Assembly: GCA_021464525.1 (NCBI GenBank)
Contig: JADRCO010000098.1
Location: forward strand, 1-55,116
DNA from: Rhizophagus sp. LPA8_4_AMF
Taxonomy: Eukaryota; Glomeromycota; Glomeromycetes; Glomerales; Glomeraceae
Reading direction: 5' to 3'
Length of the DNA: 55,116 nt
Both the position numbers and the translations under genes were made by a program. Numbering within the stretch: the first letter of the stretch is position 1; the number at the start of each line of letters is the position of its first letter. This document shows, one piece after another, positions 11,120 through 22,790 of this stretch. A model generated the notes under the pieces. That model saw only the letters and a list, made by a program, of their open reading frames with translations. It was not told the origin of the DNA and ran no database searches.

Positions 11120-13602
11120 ATGGAACTCGTAAATACAAATAATGAAAATTTTTTTGACCCAACACCAAGATTAAAATCTAGTCCTATACAAATTAAATTT
11201 ATTTCTTTTAATGAAATAGATGTAAAGTGTTTTAATTGCGGAGAAATATATATTGCGACCCTTTTTTGTTATCAAAATTATTGCAAAAAATGTTTATCGC
11301 GTTATATTAATGACATAACTGATAATATATACCTAGACATACATTACACAACGAACTTGGGATGTAATGAACATGAGATAAGTAAGACAAAAGTACCACA
11401 AAGTATTCAAGAATGCTGTGGAAATTGTTTGAGAATTTTATGCTTTAAACAAATAGAAGGGTATTTTAGTTATTATTGTAATAACAAAAATCTCAACATA
11501 CGACAAACTAAAGTTCTTGATTGTAAATTATGTGGAATGTCACTATTTCAAGGAACAGATGAACATACTATAGATCGACTTAGATTATGTTCAGATTGTT
11601 ATCTAATTTCTTTTGAATGTGTAGAATCAACCTTTGTTAAAAAGCAAATTTCAATTCTTTACTTACCGTGGTGGTACAATGGTAATCTTTGTATAAATTA
11701 TAATAATTGTACGTCAGAATTAACATTTACATCAGATTGTCAAAAGTATTGTACAAATTGTCTTATGTTTTATATTGGATGCAGATATTGTTTAACAACA
11801 AACATTATTTTTGGACTTACAGGCCAAACTCAATGTAAAAAATGTAAAAGAATATCACTCATTATACCTAGTAGTAATGTAGATAGAGATCTTGTTGATT
11901 TCCTTCTTAGTGATGTTATATGTGACTACTTAGATTTTGATTATATTACAAATATTACAAAATCGATTGATAAATATTTTGAACCATCAACTCTATTAAA
12001 ATCTATTTTTAAAAAAATAATTGTAAAAAATGATGATATAAAGACATTTGGGTGGATACCATATTCTCAATTTAAAAATGTAAAAGAAATGACAAAAGGG
12101 GGATATGGTATTATATATAAAGCAACTTGGTTAAGTTATAATAAAACTGTCATTTTAAAAAGATTTGAAAATTCTAAAAATAATATTAAGTATTTCTTAA
12201 ATGAGGTGAATATTTTAAATATTTTCGTGAGCGATTTTTTACTAAATTATTTAGTCTTTAATCTTTACTTAAATTTTTAAATTTAATAGTTAAAATCAAA
12301 TCAATATTGTTTCAATAAGCTAATTTATAATTATATAATTGATATTTATGGCTTTACAAAAGATCCTGAATTAGATGATTATATATTAATTATGGAATAT
12401 GCGCCAGAAGGAGATTTAAATAAGTATTTACAAAAGAATTTTATAAATATTACATGGAATAATCAAAAACTTTTTATTTTACAGAAAATTTCAACAGGGT
12501 ACTTATATTTTAGATGCATTCATTATATGCTTAAATTAAGTTATTAACTTTTTTTTATTTAGGCTTGAATATATTCATAAGAATGAATTTATACATCGAG
12601 ATTTCCATAGCGGAAATATATTATTAGATGTATTTAGATGGAAAATTGGAGATCTGGGATTATCGCAATCCGAAAATAGTAAATCATCAAATAATGAAAT
12701 ATATGGAGTTATACCTTATATTGCACCAGAAATATTTAAAGGGTCTGCATTTTCTAAAGAATCTGATATGTATAGTTTTGGTATGATTATGTGGGAACTT
12801 ACAACAGGTTGTAAACCTTTTGCTAATGTTAAACATGATATTCATCTTATTTATAAAATTCTTGATGGAGAACGTCCCAAAATTACAGAAGATACACCAG
12901 AATGTTATGCTAATTTGATGAAAAGTTGTTGGGATCCTGATCCAAAAAAAAGACCACCGATAAAAGAAATTTATTTAACTCTTGGTAATTGGTTTTATGA
13001 AGGTAAATACAAAGAAGAATTTGTTCAAGTTGAAGAAAAAAGAAATAAACTGATAGAATTAAAAAAGGTTGGTCCCGAATTTGCTGAAAAATATCACCCA
13101 GAAGCCATTTATACAAGTAGGCCATTAAGTGCTTTAATTTCTAAATATTTATCCACAAATTCATCATCAACAATTTCATTGGGTAATAACCAAGGTATTA
13201 TTACTATAAAAAATTTAATTGTAATTATAAATATTATTCACAGTAATCTTTAAAATGCATGTTTTTCTTTAGATTATACTTATAATTATATTTCGAAAGA
13301 AGAAGAGCTTGATATAGACATTGAAAGGTATTTACAATTAATACTTTTTAAATGATACTCTGTGTACTAATTAAATTAATATTAATTTGTAATTTAGTTT
13401 ATCATCGCAAAATTTAACAATTCAAAATTCTTCAACCTCTTTAAAAAAGCGAAACAATGAAGAATTAAACCTTGAAACATGTGATATTAGTGGTAAATAT
13501 ACTTGTTGTTGCTTAATTTTTTCTTTTTGTTTATATTAATATTAATTTATTTTTTCAAACTTAAAATATTTTAAAGTAGAAAAACGTATTAAATCTAGTT
13601 AA
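11120..13602 (+). CDS. Protein kinase with N-terminal Cys-rich module (six exons)
   Basis: Predicted exons are 11120-12205, 12290-12498, 12563-13194, 13273-13327, 13398-13492 and 13580-13602, all with GT-AG introns and matching phases; 699 residues, ending KRIKSS. Residues 37-243 hold repeated Cys pairs (CFNC, CKKC, CKLC, CSDC, CTNC, CRYC, CKKC), suggesting zinc ribbons. The kinase domain starts near 312: Gly loop TKGGYG (326-331), Lys in VILK (347), HRDFHSGN (443-450), DLG instead of DFG (462-464), APE (486-488) and SDMYSFGMIMWEL. The catalytic Lys, HRD Asp and DLG Asp are present, so it should be active. It resembles the tyrosine-kinase-like kinases greatly expanded in Rhizophagus; its target is unknown. 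The first donor is uncertain: 12227 (GTGAGC) would add seven residues. A Ser-rich tail follows the kinase domain. Confidence 0.85.
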
Positions 13603-14400
13603 ATATTCGTTGTATTATGTGTATTGGGCTTTTTAAAGTATATTATATTGATTTTTACATATTTATAATAAATATCATTTATTTTATTTGAATAATATTC
13701 GCGTTTTGAATGGACTTCATAACTTAAGTTCAATATAAATTAAATCTTTATCGAACTTTTAAATACAGGGAGTACCATAAGTTTTAATAATATTTTGAAG
13801 CATGTAATTGTTAGAAAATGATATATTGTAGGATTCCTATCGAAGTATAATAATTTTCGCTCTTAAAATCAGCATCCATAATTTTTGACAGAATACTTAC
13901 CACTTGATGACGCTGGTAAGCTGTTCCATTACATGATATGGTCTACATTGAAATTTTATCTTCTTTCGGCTCAGACCTTAATTTTTATATTCTTTAATAT
14001 TAAATGATGCATATGATTTAACGTTATTATTAAGTTGCGAAATAACAATACAAGAAAATTTCAAATTTCATGTGCTCGCTCTTCAATCATCTGAATGGAT
14101 AGATAAACAATATTGGAATGACTCGTGAAAATGGATTAAAAAAAAGAATGATATGACAAACCTTACCGTTCGTATAAACAAGTATGTCGTTGCGATGACT
14201 AAATATTTGACCAAGTGGTTGTGCTCTACTAGACGCTAAAGTTACGTATGTTATATCTTTCTTCTACAAAGTTCCGAAAGAGCTATTAATAGATTAATTT
14301 ACATACGTGACATTATTTAAAGGATCAACATTTTACCGACATACGTGATTAAAATTCGTACAACATTTTCTTTGAACTTTTACTTCATTAAGAAAACGCC
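13603..14400. other. Intergenic stretch without recognised features
   Basis: AT-rich, with no coding trace I could assign. It separates the kinase gene from the first BTB relic. Confidence 0.4.
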
Positions 14401-14990
14401 TCTTGATATTCTCATGAAGTTGCTAATGATTATGAAAAATTACTTGAACCTGAAGAAGACTTGATGTTATTGTTTATGCAGAAATTTTTTTTTTTTTTTT
14501 TTTTTTGTTTAAGAAGCGCATTTTTTTTTTAAATAACGAGTAGTTATATACAATAAATTGAAATACCTAGGAACATGCACGCTAAACGTGACACGTCGCT
14601 ATACCTAAACTTGATCTATCTAAATATTAAACTACTCCTACACACCTATACACAAATTCAAAACATAATTGTTTATGCAGAAATAAAAAAATTCATGTAC
14701 ACTCATTTGTATTACGTAAAAGACCACAATATTTTCGTTTAAGAAATCGATGAAAAATTTATTTTTAAGAAATCTAATATTTCCCCAATTATTTAAAATG
14801 GTTATAACATCTTTTAAGAAATTCTAATAACGATAATTTTCTTTCCTAAAATTTTTAGATTTATTAACTGCGGAGCGAATAATTTGGAGGAATTACAAAC
14901 TGATATTTTAATGCTTTAATAGCAGTAGATAAGTATAATATTAATTAACTGCATTCCGAATATTTGATTGAAAGGTGGATATGTTGGATA
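14401..14990 (+). pseudogene. BTB-TLDc gene relic, split by a retroelement insertion
   Basis: Frame pieces match the intact genes: YSHEVANDYEKLLEPEED (14407-14460), then DVIVYAE, and after the insertion IHVHSFVLRKRPQYFR (14690-14745) and a NISPQ-like stretch. The second-exon start (ATTTATTAACTGCGGAG, like FI-x-CG) is at 14868, followed by LEELQ and AVDK traces. Several stops and frameshifts are present and the TLDc part is not visible. Without the 14486-14667 insertion plus one target copy, the first-exon pieces join directly. Confidence 0.8.
14486..14667 (-). mobile_element. Poly(A) retroelement 3' end (SINE/truncated LINE) with 17-bp target duplication
   Basis: The 182-base insert is flanked by exact copies of ATTGTTTATGCAGAAAT (14469-14485 and 14668-14684). 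A long T run at its left end is the poly(A) tail of an element on the minus strand. Its minus-strand sequence resembles the 3' part of 26645-27147: TAGATAGA..., TTAGGTATAG, GCGTGCAT, TCCTAGGTATTTC, and AAATGCGCTTCTTAA just before the A tract. The features are those of target-primed reverse transcription. Confidence 0.8.
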
Positions 14991-16424
14991 TGTATAACAA
15001 AATTCTATTGTCGGTAATTCTTGAAAGGTTTATTAAAATAATGCTTTTATAGATTTACAGAATGCTTGCATATCGATTTATTATTAATTTCTATGTCCTA
15101 GAAAGAAAATGTTAGTTTACCCCTAAAGTGTATCAGCCAACTGAAATCCCAAAACTAGTACTATCCCCTTATTATCTGGTAAGTTCAAAGTATTTGAGTA
15201 ATTATTTGTGAATAATGTATAATTATTTTTTATTTTTTATTTTAGGATATTCGTTCTCCATCTTTGGGTTAATTTTGCTCACTTCCCTTTTTATTTTTCA
15301 ATCATTTTCCTTTATTTACGCCCATCATTCTTTACCTATATCTAAATTCTTCCTTTATTATCATCTATTCTCCTCATTTATTTTCGTCTCTTTAATTTTT
15401 ATCATTCATCGGACATTTCATTTTGGTCCTTGGATATTTTCATCTTTGATCTTTGAGTATCTTTATTCTTGATCTTTGTGCATTTTTTCTTCTTGATCTT
15501 TGTATAATTTACTCTTTATTTTGTTACCTTTCCTCCTTTATATTCAACCATTCTCCTCTTATTTTCGCCATACTTCTAAATTCCTCCCTTCTAGACGGGT
15601 TACGCTAAATGCCCTTCTGAGCGGAATGCATGTAAGCGCTCCTTTCTTTTTTATTCTTTTCTAGTTAAAATTTTTTCTATAATTTTTAGAAGCAGTTATA
15701 ATGACTAAATAGACGAATCTAAGGTGTATTTCTCTTTCTTTTGTTGTGAAATTATTCTTTTTTTCTTTTTTTTTTTTTTTGACATGGTCATGAAAAGAAC
15801 TTTCTGGGCGAATCGAAGATAGGTTTTGGACGCTCGCTTTTTGTTTTTCTATTAAGAAATGCATTCAGCGTATTTTTCTGTAAATATTTTTTCTGGGTCA
15901 TTTATTTTTTTGTCGTTTCTTTTAAGTTTAACGATAAATCATAGAACAGAACGAAAATTCAACAAATTTTCGTGAAAAATATTTCGTATGACATATATTT
16001 AGTAATATAGTATTATTTTATTTCTGAATTTAAATTAAAAAGTTTAAATTTTTTTAATCAATTTTTAGTAAACATATACAAAATTGCAAAAAAATGAACC
16101 TTTATGTTTTATTAAAAACAATTATATGAAAATTTTTCGACGAGAAAAAATACGTTAAAGTCTTATTCAGACCATGAAGACTTTCATTTTTTGTCTCTCA
16201 TAAGAGTTTATTTGATCAATATTACTACAAAGATTAATGAATTTAATTTACAAATTCATAATTCAAAAGCATAACAACAAATGTTATTTTCTACAGCCTG
16301 TCCCTTAGAATTTGAATAAGAACATGGATACGGGTCATAACTGATTTGGTATTTACATAGTAACTATGCGGGTAAAGTTTTATATTATTTCTCATACATG
16401 GCCCATTTATTTAACCGAAAATTG
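14991..16424. other. Intergenic stretch with a pyrimidine-rich tract
   Basis: Positions 15240-15600 are strongly T+C-biased on the plus strand, with repeated TTGATCTTTG words (15447-15505). The 85-residue hydrophobic frame at 15215-15472 is a by-product of this bias. From 15600 to 16424 there is no recognisable gene. Confidence 0.45.
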
Positions 16425-17315
16425 TCGCACCTACCGACAGTGATTTCGCCGACGATCATTTCACTGACAGGATAATTTCGTCGACAAGTGCCAAGTAAAT
16501 AATAAAATAATAAAATGATTCAATGACTTTTTTATATTTTTTATTAGTTTTTACTACTCAATATTTTATTTCATAATATAATAATCACCTAACTACAAAA
16601 ATTGATGTATCCAATGTAATAATGCATAATGCATAATTTCATTATATAAACATTAAATTCTTAATGTATTTCAATGTATGTCATAGAAATTTCAAAACTT
16701 CACAAGTATCCACTAGAAAAATTTAAGATGGAATAAAAAAATTTAATGTTTTATACTTTGGTCCTTACACAAGAAACAACTCCATGCAGTATATTATTGC
16801 GTCCACTTTGATAATTGTGACTATGATGTTATTTTTATAATAAATAGTATTAAATATTAAAAAATAAATTATTATTTAATAATTGTAACTAACTACTATG
16901 TTATTGATTATTAGATCTTTTCTTCAAATTACAGTAAAATGTAAAATTCGGTGAAATGATTTTAGGTAAAATGTTTTTGGTGAAATAGCAGGACCCAGAA
17001 ATATGCATACAGGGGTAAGGTGCGGCAAAAAAAATTTTACTATTAGCTGTACGCATTTTTTCAGGGCCGGAATTATGATAACCTCAGCCAGTACCTAAAA
17101 AAGGTAATAATATTTCAGTAGGATTTATCACAAAAGGAAAGATCTACATGATTTTTTTGATCAATTATACGCAAACTCAAACCTGACCCTCTTATATATA
17201 TTTCTGGGTCCTGCCCTGTTAGTAAAACGATTTTGTCTATCGATGAAATGATCGGTGAACTCACTGTTTGTAAGTTGATTGTCGGTGAAATAATTGTCGG
17301 TGAAATAATGAACTA
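16425..17315. mobile_element. ~0.9-kb element with arms made of a repeated ATTTCACCGAC motif
   Basis: The left arm (16434-16492) holds several copies of a degenerate ATTTCRYYGAC word: GATTTCGCCGAC, CATTTCACTGAC, AATTTCGTCGAC. The right arm (17237-17310) holds the same word in the opposite orientation, as GTCGGTGAAAT, twice exactly plus diverged copies. One inverted copy is also internal (CGGTGAAATGATT near 16950). Opposed arrays suggest subterminal repeats of a non-autonomous DNA transposon. The exact ends and target duplication are not resolved. Minus-strand frame 17161-17346 is only the motif translated. Confidence 0.5.
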
Positions 17316-17339
17316 ATGAAGGCGTTTTTTTCTTGAATA

Positions 17340-17590
17340 TAATCACAACAGCCCTACTAGGTACTATTGAGACGTGGCAGAACTTATTCGCTCCTTAAAT
17401 TTACCTTTCGGATAAATGGTTCAGACTAAAAACAAGACGATCCAACCAAAATTTAATGGCTTTAGTGAATAGCACTTGATCCAAAACTTGTTGGCGCAGT
17501 ACTTCAACTGTCTTCAAGGAAAACTCTTCTCTAGATTATAGGTCAATACGGGATCTTGTCGAAGCTAACCCTATGTTTCAATTCCGAGTT
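17340..17590 (-). pseudogene. Unassigned minus-strand coding trace
   Basis: On the minus strand about 50 codons read almost without stops (LASTRSRIDL, SREEFSLKTVEVLRQQVL, FTKAIKFWLDRLVFSLN). The stretch is less AT-rich than its surroundings. I do not recognise the family; a transposon-derived protein is possible. It has no start and a truncated end. Confidence 0.25.
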
Positions 17591-17706
17591 TTAATATTTC
17601 TTATCTTCTTTAAAATGACTAAATAAAATATTTAAACGTGAGTTCTCTAGGACTATCAGTGTTTTTGGATTATTCTCTCTATTGAAAAAAAGGGATAACC
17701 CGATTT

Positions 17707-17890
17707 CCCTGTAAAAAATTCGATCCGTTTTTTATATTCCATCTTTTTTCCGTAAAAGGCTCATATTTCCGGAGTTAATAACCTTATATCACGGAATTTA
17801 TCGAATTATTTTCATTTTCCGTGAATGGATCCGTGAAAGACTCATTTTTCGGAGTTTTTACAGAAATAACGTATAAAATTTTTTATAGGG
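17707..17890. mobile_element. 184-bp MITE with CCCTRTAAAAAAT ends
   Basis: Left end CCCTGTAAAAAATTCG, right end reading CCCTATAAAAAATTTTATAC on the other strand. The interior carries CCGTRAAAGRCTCATWTTTC-like direct repeats (17753-17780 and 17831-17855). It is related to 8366-8530 and to the element starting at 54953. The flanks give no clear target duplication, so the true ends may lie slightly outside. Confidence 0.6.
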
Positions 17891-18029
17891 CCGGTGTTGT
17901 ACAACAAACACATGACTGGATTCTCAATAAGTTCCGATTTTTAATTGAGCTACATTATAAATTATAATATCTATAATGAGTAATAAAATAATATCTAATG
18001 ACTAACATTGAGTAATATAATTAATTATC

Positions 18030-18055
18030 ATTACAAATGACATGTCATTTGTAAT
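18030..18055. promoter_or_regulatory. 26-base perfect palindrome upstream of BTB-TLDc gene A
   Basis: A perfect palindrome with core AAATGACATGTCATTT, 97 bases before the ATG at 18152. Gene C has an almost identical core (AAATGACATGTTATTT, 23549-23564) upstream. Both genes also share TCATGTGAT nearer the start (18085 and 23638 regions). A dimeric regulator site is a reasonable inference. Confidence 0.5.
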
Positions 18056-18107
18056 TAGTATATGTTGAAACATATTTATGGTAGTCATGTGATTCGGAAT
18101 ATTTTAG

Positions 18108-18115
18108 TATATAAA
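18108..18115 (+). promoter_or_regulatory. TATA box of BTB-TLDc gene A
   Basis: TATATAAA, 44 bases before the chosen ATG at 18152. It lies only 7 bases before the in-frame ATG at 18122, which supports the downstream start. Confidence 0.4.
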
Positions 18116-18151
18116 TAAATAATGAGAGAATTTACAATGAGGAAAAAAAAA

Positions 18152-19625
18152 ATGTCTATCGAATATTGTCAAGAAGTTGCTAACGATTATGAAAAAGTTC
18201 TTGAATCTGACGAAGAATATGATGTTATTATATATGCTGGTGAATATGAAAATGTAAAAGAAATATTTGCACATTTATTTGTTTTGCGTACGAGAACTGA
18301 ATATTTTCGTAAAGAGTTTTCTAAGAAACAGACCGAAACAAAGGATGGAAAATATATTTTTAGGATACCAAATATATCTCCTCAAATATTTAAAATCATT
18401 TTAAGGTAAGAGGAAAAAAATCAGTTAAATAATATTATATATTAACCATCGCAGTAATTAAAATAATTATTAATTACTTAATAGATTTATTTATTGCGGA
18501 AAAATGGATTTGACAAAATTGCAAGGTTCAGAAATATTAAAACTTTTGATGGCAGTAGATGAACTTAACATTCAAACTTTAATCCAATATATTCAAAAAT
18601 ATTTGATCAAATATCAATGCGAATTTTTACAACAACGTTTTTCTACAGAAACTCTTGAAATGTGTTATCAACATGAATCTTTTAAAGATTTATTCAACTT
18701 CTATCTTGAAACAATTTCCAAAGAACCTGAAATATTTTTTAATTCTAATAAATTTATTAATTTAAAAGAATCCTTATTAGAATTGCTTTTAAAGGAGCAC
18801 TTTCTGTTATTGGATGAAATTGTTATATGGGATAGATTGATTAAGTGGTGTTTCGCCAAAAATCCATCTATTCAACAAGATGTAAAGAAATGGAATAAAG
18901 AAGAAATATCAATAATGGAAAGAACTATTCATAATTTTATTCCCCTAATTAAATTTTATAATATTCCTCCAGATGATTTTGTTTCTAAAGTTTATCCTTA
19001 CAAAGTACTATTACCCAAAGATTTGGCTAATGACATATTAAATATCGATAAAAAAATTTCTGAATACCAAAAATACGATACGGTTATCGTTAAACCTCGA
19101 TATTTTGCTATTTTATCTAGTTGGATTGAAAGAGAAAATGATAATTATTATACTATAAGAGATATTCCTTATCATTTTAATTTAATTTATCGTGCTAGTA
19201 GGGATGGTAACACAGCTAGAGCATTTCATAATAAATGTGATAATCAAGGTCCCACTATAGTTATAGCAAAAATTGCAGACTCAGAACGATTAGTAGGAGG
19301 GTATAATCCACTTGAATGGGATTCAAGTGATAATTATAAGTCTACAAAAAATAGTTTTATATTCTCATTTACAAATAAAGCAAAAGTCGGTCATATTAAT
19401 GGTGATCATTTTGAACATTCTGTCTATTGTCATCAAAATTATGGACCAACATTTGGTCATGGGCATGATTTATCTCCCGCTGATTGTACTACTTGGAGAA
19501 ATTATGTATCATCTTATCCTGAAATTGATATACCAAATCCCAATGCGAACGATTGGTTATATAATTTTTTTAATGTAGAAGATTATGAAGTATTTCAAGT
19601 CCTTAAAAAATTTCAATTTGTCTAG
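18152..19625 (+). CDS. BTB-TLDc protein A (two exons)
   Basis: Exons 18152-18405 and 18485-19625; 464 residues. The BTB/POZ domain (about 10-125) has EYDVIIYAGE and a FVLRTRTEYFRKEFS helix and is split by the intron inside the Arg codon before FIYCG. A helical BACK-like middle (about 135-245) contains LDEIVIWDRLIKWC. The TLDc domain (about 283-460) has ILSSWIERE, FNLIYRASRDGN, CDNQGPTIVIAKI and VGGYNPLEW and ends EDYEVFQV. In other proteins BTB domains dimerise and bind cullin-3, and TLDc domains are linked to oxidative-stress protection and V-ATPase binding; the role here is unknown. The start matches the MSxxYxQE pattern of paralogues. First intact gene of the array. Confidence 0.92.
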
Positions 19626-20600
19626 AATAGTTTATAAAAATACTTCTATATCTGCAAGATATTTTAATTAATATGGCAAAATTATCTTCCAGGAATTTTT
19701 TTTAATAATCATATATTTTATATTGATGAATTAGCACATATTATATATATAATATAAATATATAGAATTTTATTATGTTTAATTATGGTTCTATAATCTC
19801 ATGTAGATTTGCTAAATATTCAATAAAGCGATTGGATTAAAAAACATATATACATGTATGTATTTTTAATTACGGTAATTATGTAATAAAAATCTTATGA
19901 TCTGATCTTTCGTTTCATATGGAAATCAGATTATCCATAAAATTTTTGGTCAAAATTAACATTTGATCTCCGTCGATCGGATTATCACGGTTCCTAGTTA
20001 AAATTTGTAATTTTTTTTCTTGATATTCTCACGGGTGGTGTTTATGTAAAAAGTCTATCAATATTGGAATAAAAAGTCTATAATTATTAGTCAAAATAAG
20101 TATATTAAAGGGCTTTTGGTACGGATACCGTGATATAAACCAGTTATTTCACGGAGTCATTGGAATATCATGATTTTCACGGCTGCCGTGAATATCATTG
20201 ATATCCACAGTTCCCCGTGAAATAACTATTACTTATTATATATAAAATATAATTTCTTATTTATTATTTTTATTTATATTGATCTGAAGATTTTTATTGC
20301 GAAATTGGGAATTCATATGGAAATTAATTATCCATAAAATTTTAGTCAAAAGTTAACGTGAAATTAATTTGTTCTCCGCACGATCGGATTTCCATATTTT
20401 TCGTTATTCCCGTTTAATAAACCAGTTTGAAATTCATTTGTCGATCAGTTGGATTTTCCAGCCAAAATTAACGTGAAATTAAAATCTGATCACCGTTTAT
20501 AGAATTTCATTTACTGTACGTAATGAATTATGTGTAACCACATGGCTGATTTTTGTACTCATTTAAACTCAAAAAAAAACTTTACCTCATTTTGAGAAAA
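19626..20600. other. Intergenic stretch with repeated upstream segments
   Basis: Two related segments precede gene B: 19905-20000 and 20300-20410 both read CATATGGAAATYA..TTATCCATAAAATTTT.GTCAAAA..TTAAC..TCTCCG..CGATCGGATT. A third, shorter version is at 20440-20500. They look like local duplications of promoter-side DNA. ACCACATGG (20537-20545) is shared with the region upstream of gene F (46010-46018). Confidence 0.45.
20142..20227. repeat. 86-bp foldback with 13-base perfect arms
   Basis: AGTTATTTCACGG (20142-20154) and CCGTGAAATAACT (20215-20227) are exact reverse complements. In the centre CACGGCTGCCGTG is a second palindrome. The CACGG/CCGTG words recall the small inverted-repeat elements at 8366 and 17707. 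Confidence 0.5.
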
Positions 20601-22171
20601 ATGTCTTTTGATTATTCTCAGGAACTTATTAATGATTATGAAAAATTACTTGAAGCTAATAAAGGATATGATGTTATTATTTACGCAGGTGAAGATGAGA
20701 ACGCAAAAGAAATTCATGCAAATTCACTTATATTATGTATTAGGTCTCAATATTTTCGAGCGGCGTTCTCTAATGAATGGGCCGAAAAAAGAGATGGAAA
20801 ATTTATTCTTGAAAAGCCAAATATTTCTCCTCAAATATTTAAAATTATTTTAAGGTAATGAATGAATAAATTTTATAATATTATATTTTAAAACTAATTA
20901 ATCATATTATTTATTTATTTATTTTTTTTTTAAAAAAAAAAAAATATTTTAGATTTATTTATTGTGGAAAAATTGAGTTAACAAAATTACAAGGACCAGA
21001 ATTATTAGATCTTTTAGTTGCAGTAGATGAACTTAGTATCCAAACATTAATCACTTGTATTCAAGAATATTTGATTAATAATCAATATAAGTTTTTACAA
21101 AAGAATCTTATTGAGATTCTTGAAACTGTTTATCAACTTCGTCAATGTGATACTTTTTCAGATTTATGGGATAATTTTCTTGAAGCAATTTGTGATAAAC
21201 CGGAAATATTATTCAATACTGATAAATTAATTAATTTAAGAGCACCCATCTTGGAATTACTTTTAAAACGGGATGATTTATTATTGGATGAAATTATTAT
21301 TTGGCAGAATTTGGTCAAGTGGAGTTTTTCTCAACATCCTTCTATTAAGCATGATATAAAGCAATGGAATGCAGAAGAAATTGCTATTATGGAAAGTACT
21401 CTTCATAGATTTATTCCTTTAATTAGATTTTATCATATATCTTCAGAAGATTTTCATTTAAAAGTATATCCTTTTAAAGTATTGCTACCCAAGGATTTAA
21501 TGAATGAAATGCTTGCATTTTATTTGTTACCAAATAAGAAACTAAATATTGATATTCAACTCCCTAGATACCCAAAGTATGATACAGATTTAATTAAATT
21601 TCAACATTTTGCGATTTTTTCTAGTTGGATTGAAAAGGAAAGTGATTCTCATTATTATAAAAAGAATATTCCTTATCAATTTAATTTGATTTATCGTGCT
21701 AGTAAAGATGGTAAAACAGCTAAAACATTTCATAAAAAATGTGATAATAGAGGACCCACTATAGTAGTAATAAAAATTAAGGGATCGGAACGAATTATTG
21801 GAGGATATAATCCATTTAGTTGGGATTCAAGTAAATCTTATAAATACACAACAGATAGTTTTATGTTCTCTTTTACAGATAGAAAGAATACGAAAACTGC
21901 GGAAGTAAGTTATAGTAATGGTACATATTCTATAGGTTGTTATCCAACTCATGGACCAATATTTGGTGGTGATTTTTCTTGTAAAGATTGTGCTACTAAT
22001 TGGAGATTTAATAATTATTTTCATTCATATCCTGACATTAATATTCCAACAGGAAGTATACAGGTAGATGATTATGAAGTTTTTCAAGTTAAAAAGAAAA
22101 AACAAAATTTGAATGTTAAGCATAAACTCTGTAAAAAGAAAAGTTTCCTTAAATCTTTGTTTAAGAAATAA
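20601..22171 (+). CDS. BTB-TLDc protein B with basic C-terminal tail (two exons)
   Basis: Exons 20601-20854 (donor GTAATG) and 20953-22171; 490 residues. It starts MSFDYSQELINDYEKLL. BTB landmarks GYDVIIYAGEDENAKEIHA and ILCIRSQYFRAAFSNEW are intact, and the second exon opens with FIYCGKIEL. The TLDc region runs from FAIFSSWIEKE to DDYEVFQVKKKK. Unlike A, C, D and F it carries about 25 extra residues rich in Lys, ending FLKSLFKK, a feature shared with E. A T/A homopolymer stretch fills the intron just before the acceptor. Its closest relative in the window by eye is F, and the two have near-identical first exons. Confidence 0.92.
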
Positions 22172-22619
22172 GTTTGTTATATTTTATTTAGTATTGTATA
22201 ATAATTTTATGTGCTCACGCTAAAATTTTTAGAGTCAATGCGTATGATGTATAGCCCATAGAGTAGAAAATAGTAGAATGTTTATATACAGTAAATAGAA
22301 CGATCCCCTACATTTTATGATTAGTGTAATAATTGGTATGTAAATCTGATATTTTACTTAAAAATATATTTGAATTTTGAGGTAAACTATTACTCAAAAT
22401 TTGTTAGTAACCGAAAATTTATAATTTCAACGTATTCAATAAATAAATTTAATATTTCTATTGATTTTATTGCAATGTTTAAAAAGTTATAATAAAAAAT
22501 CTTTGTGTCCCGATGTTCATTCACTTAATTTGCATTTGCATAACTTTTCTTAACCTATTTTCGCATTTATTTAGCACTTAAATTTTTATTCCTATTTCCT
22601 CATTGTGGTAAAGAAAATT
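22172..22619. other. Intergenic stretch
   Basis: Nothing recognised on either strand in this AT-rich spacer after gene B. Confidence 0.4.
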
Positions 22620-22790
22620 AGATGATGCTACATTTACACCGATGGGTGGTGAAGATGATGAAATTCGTACACACTCACATGTTTTATATATTAAAAGGTA
22701 ATGATCGATAAAAAAGATGGAAACTTTATTCATAAAAACCAAAAGTACATTCTCAAATAATTAAAATTATTTTGGAATTAATACAAGGCG
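22620..22790 (+). pseudogene. BTB first-exon relic
   Basis: A short trace of the family: GGEDDEIRTHSHVLYIK at 22645-22700, then KDGNFIHK (22716-22740) and a HSQIIKIIL-like end (22748-22780). These match in order the GEDENxKEIHAHSxILCIR, KKDGKFIFKKP and SPQIFKIIL parts of the intact first exons, with a deletion where SQYFR..NEW should be. No second exon follows. Confidence 0.65.

Noticed and set aside
15215..15472. 85-residue hydrophobic frame
   Set aside because: It is the translation of a T+C-rich tract; no family features and no suitable start context.
18122..18151. Upstream ATG for gene A (10 extra residues)
   Set aside because: It sits 7 bases after the likely TATA box, the added residues are Lys-rich noise, and paralogues start at the equivalent of 18152.
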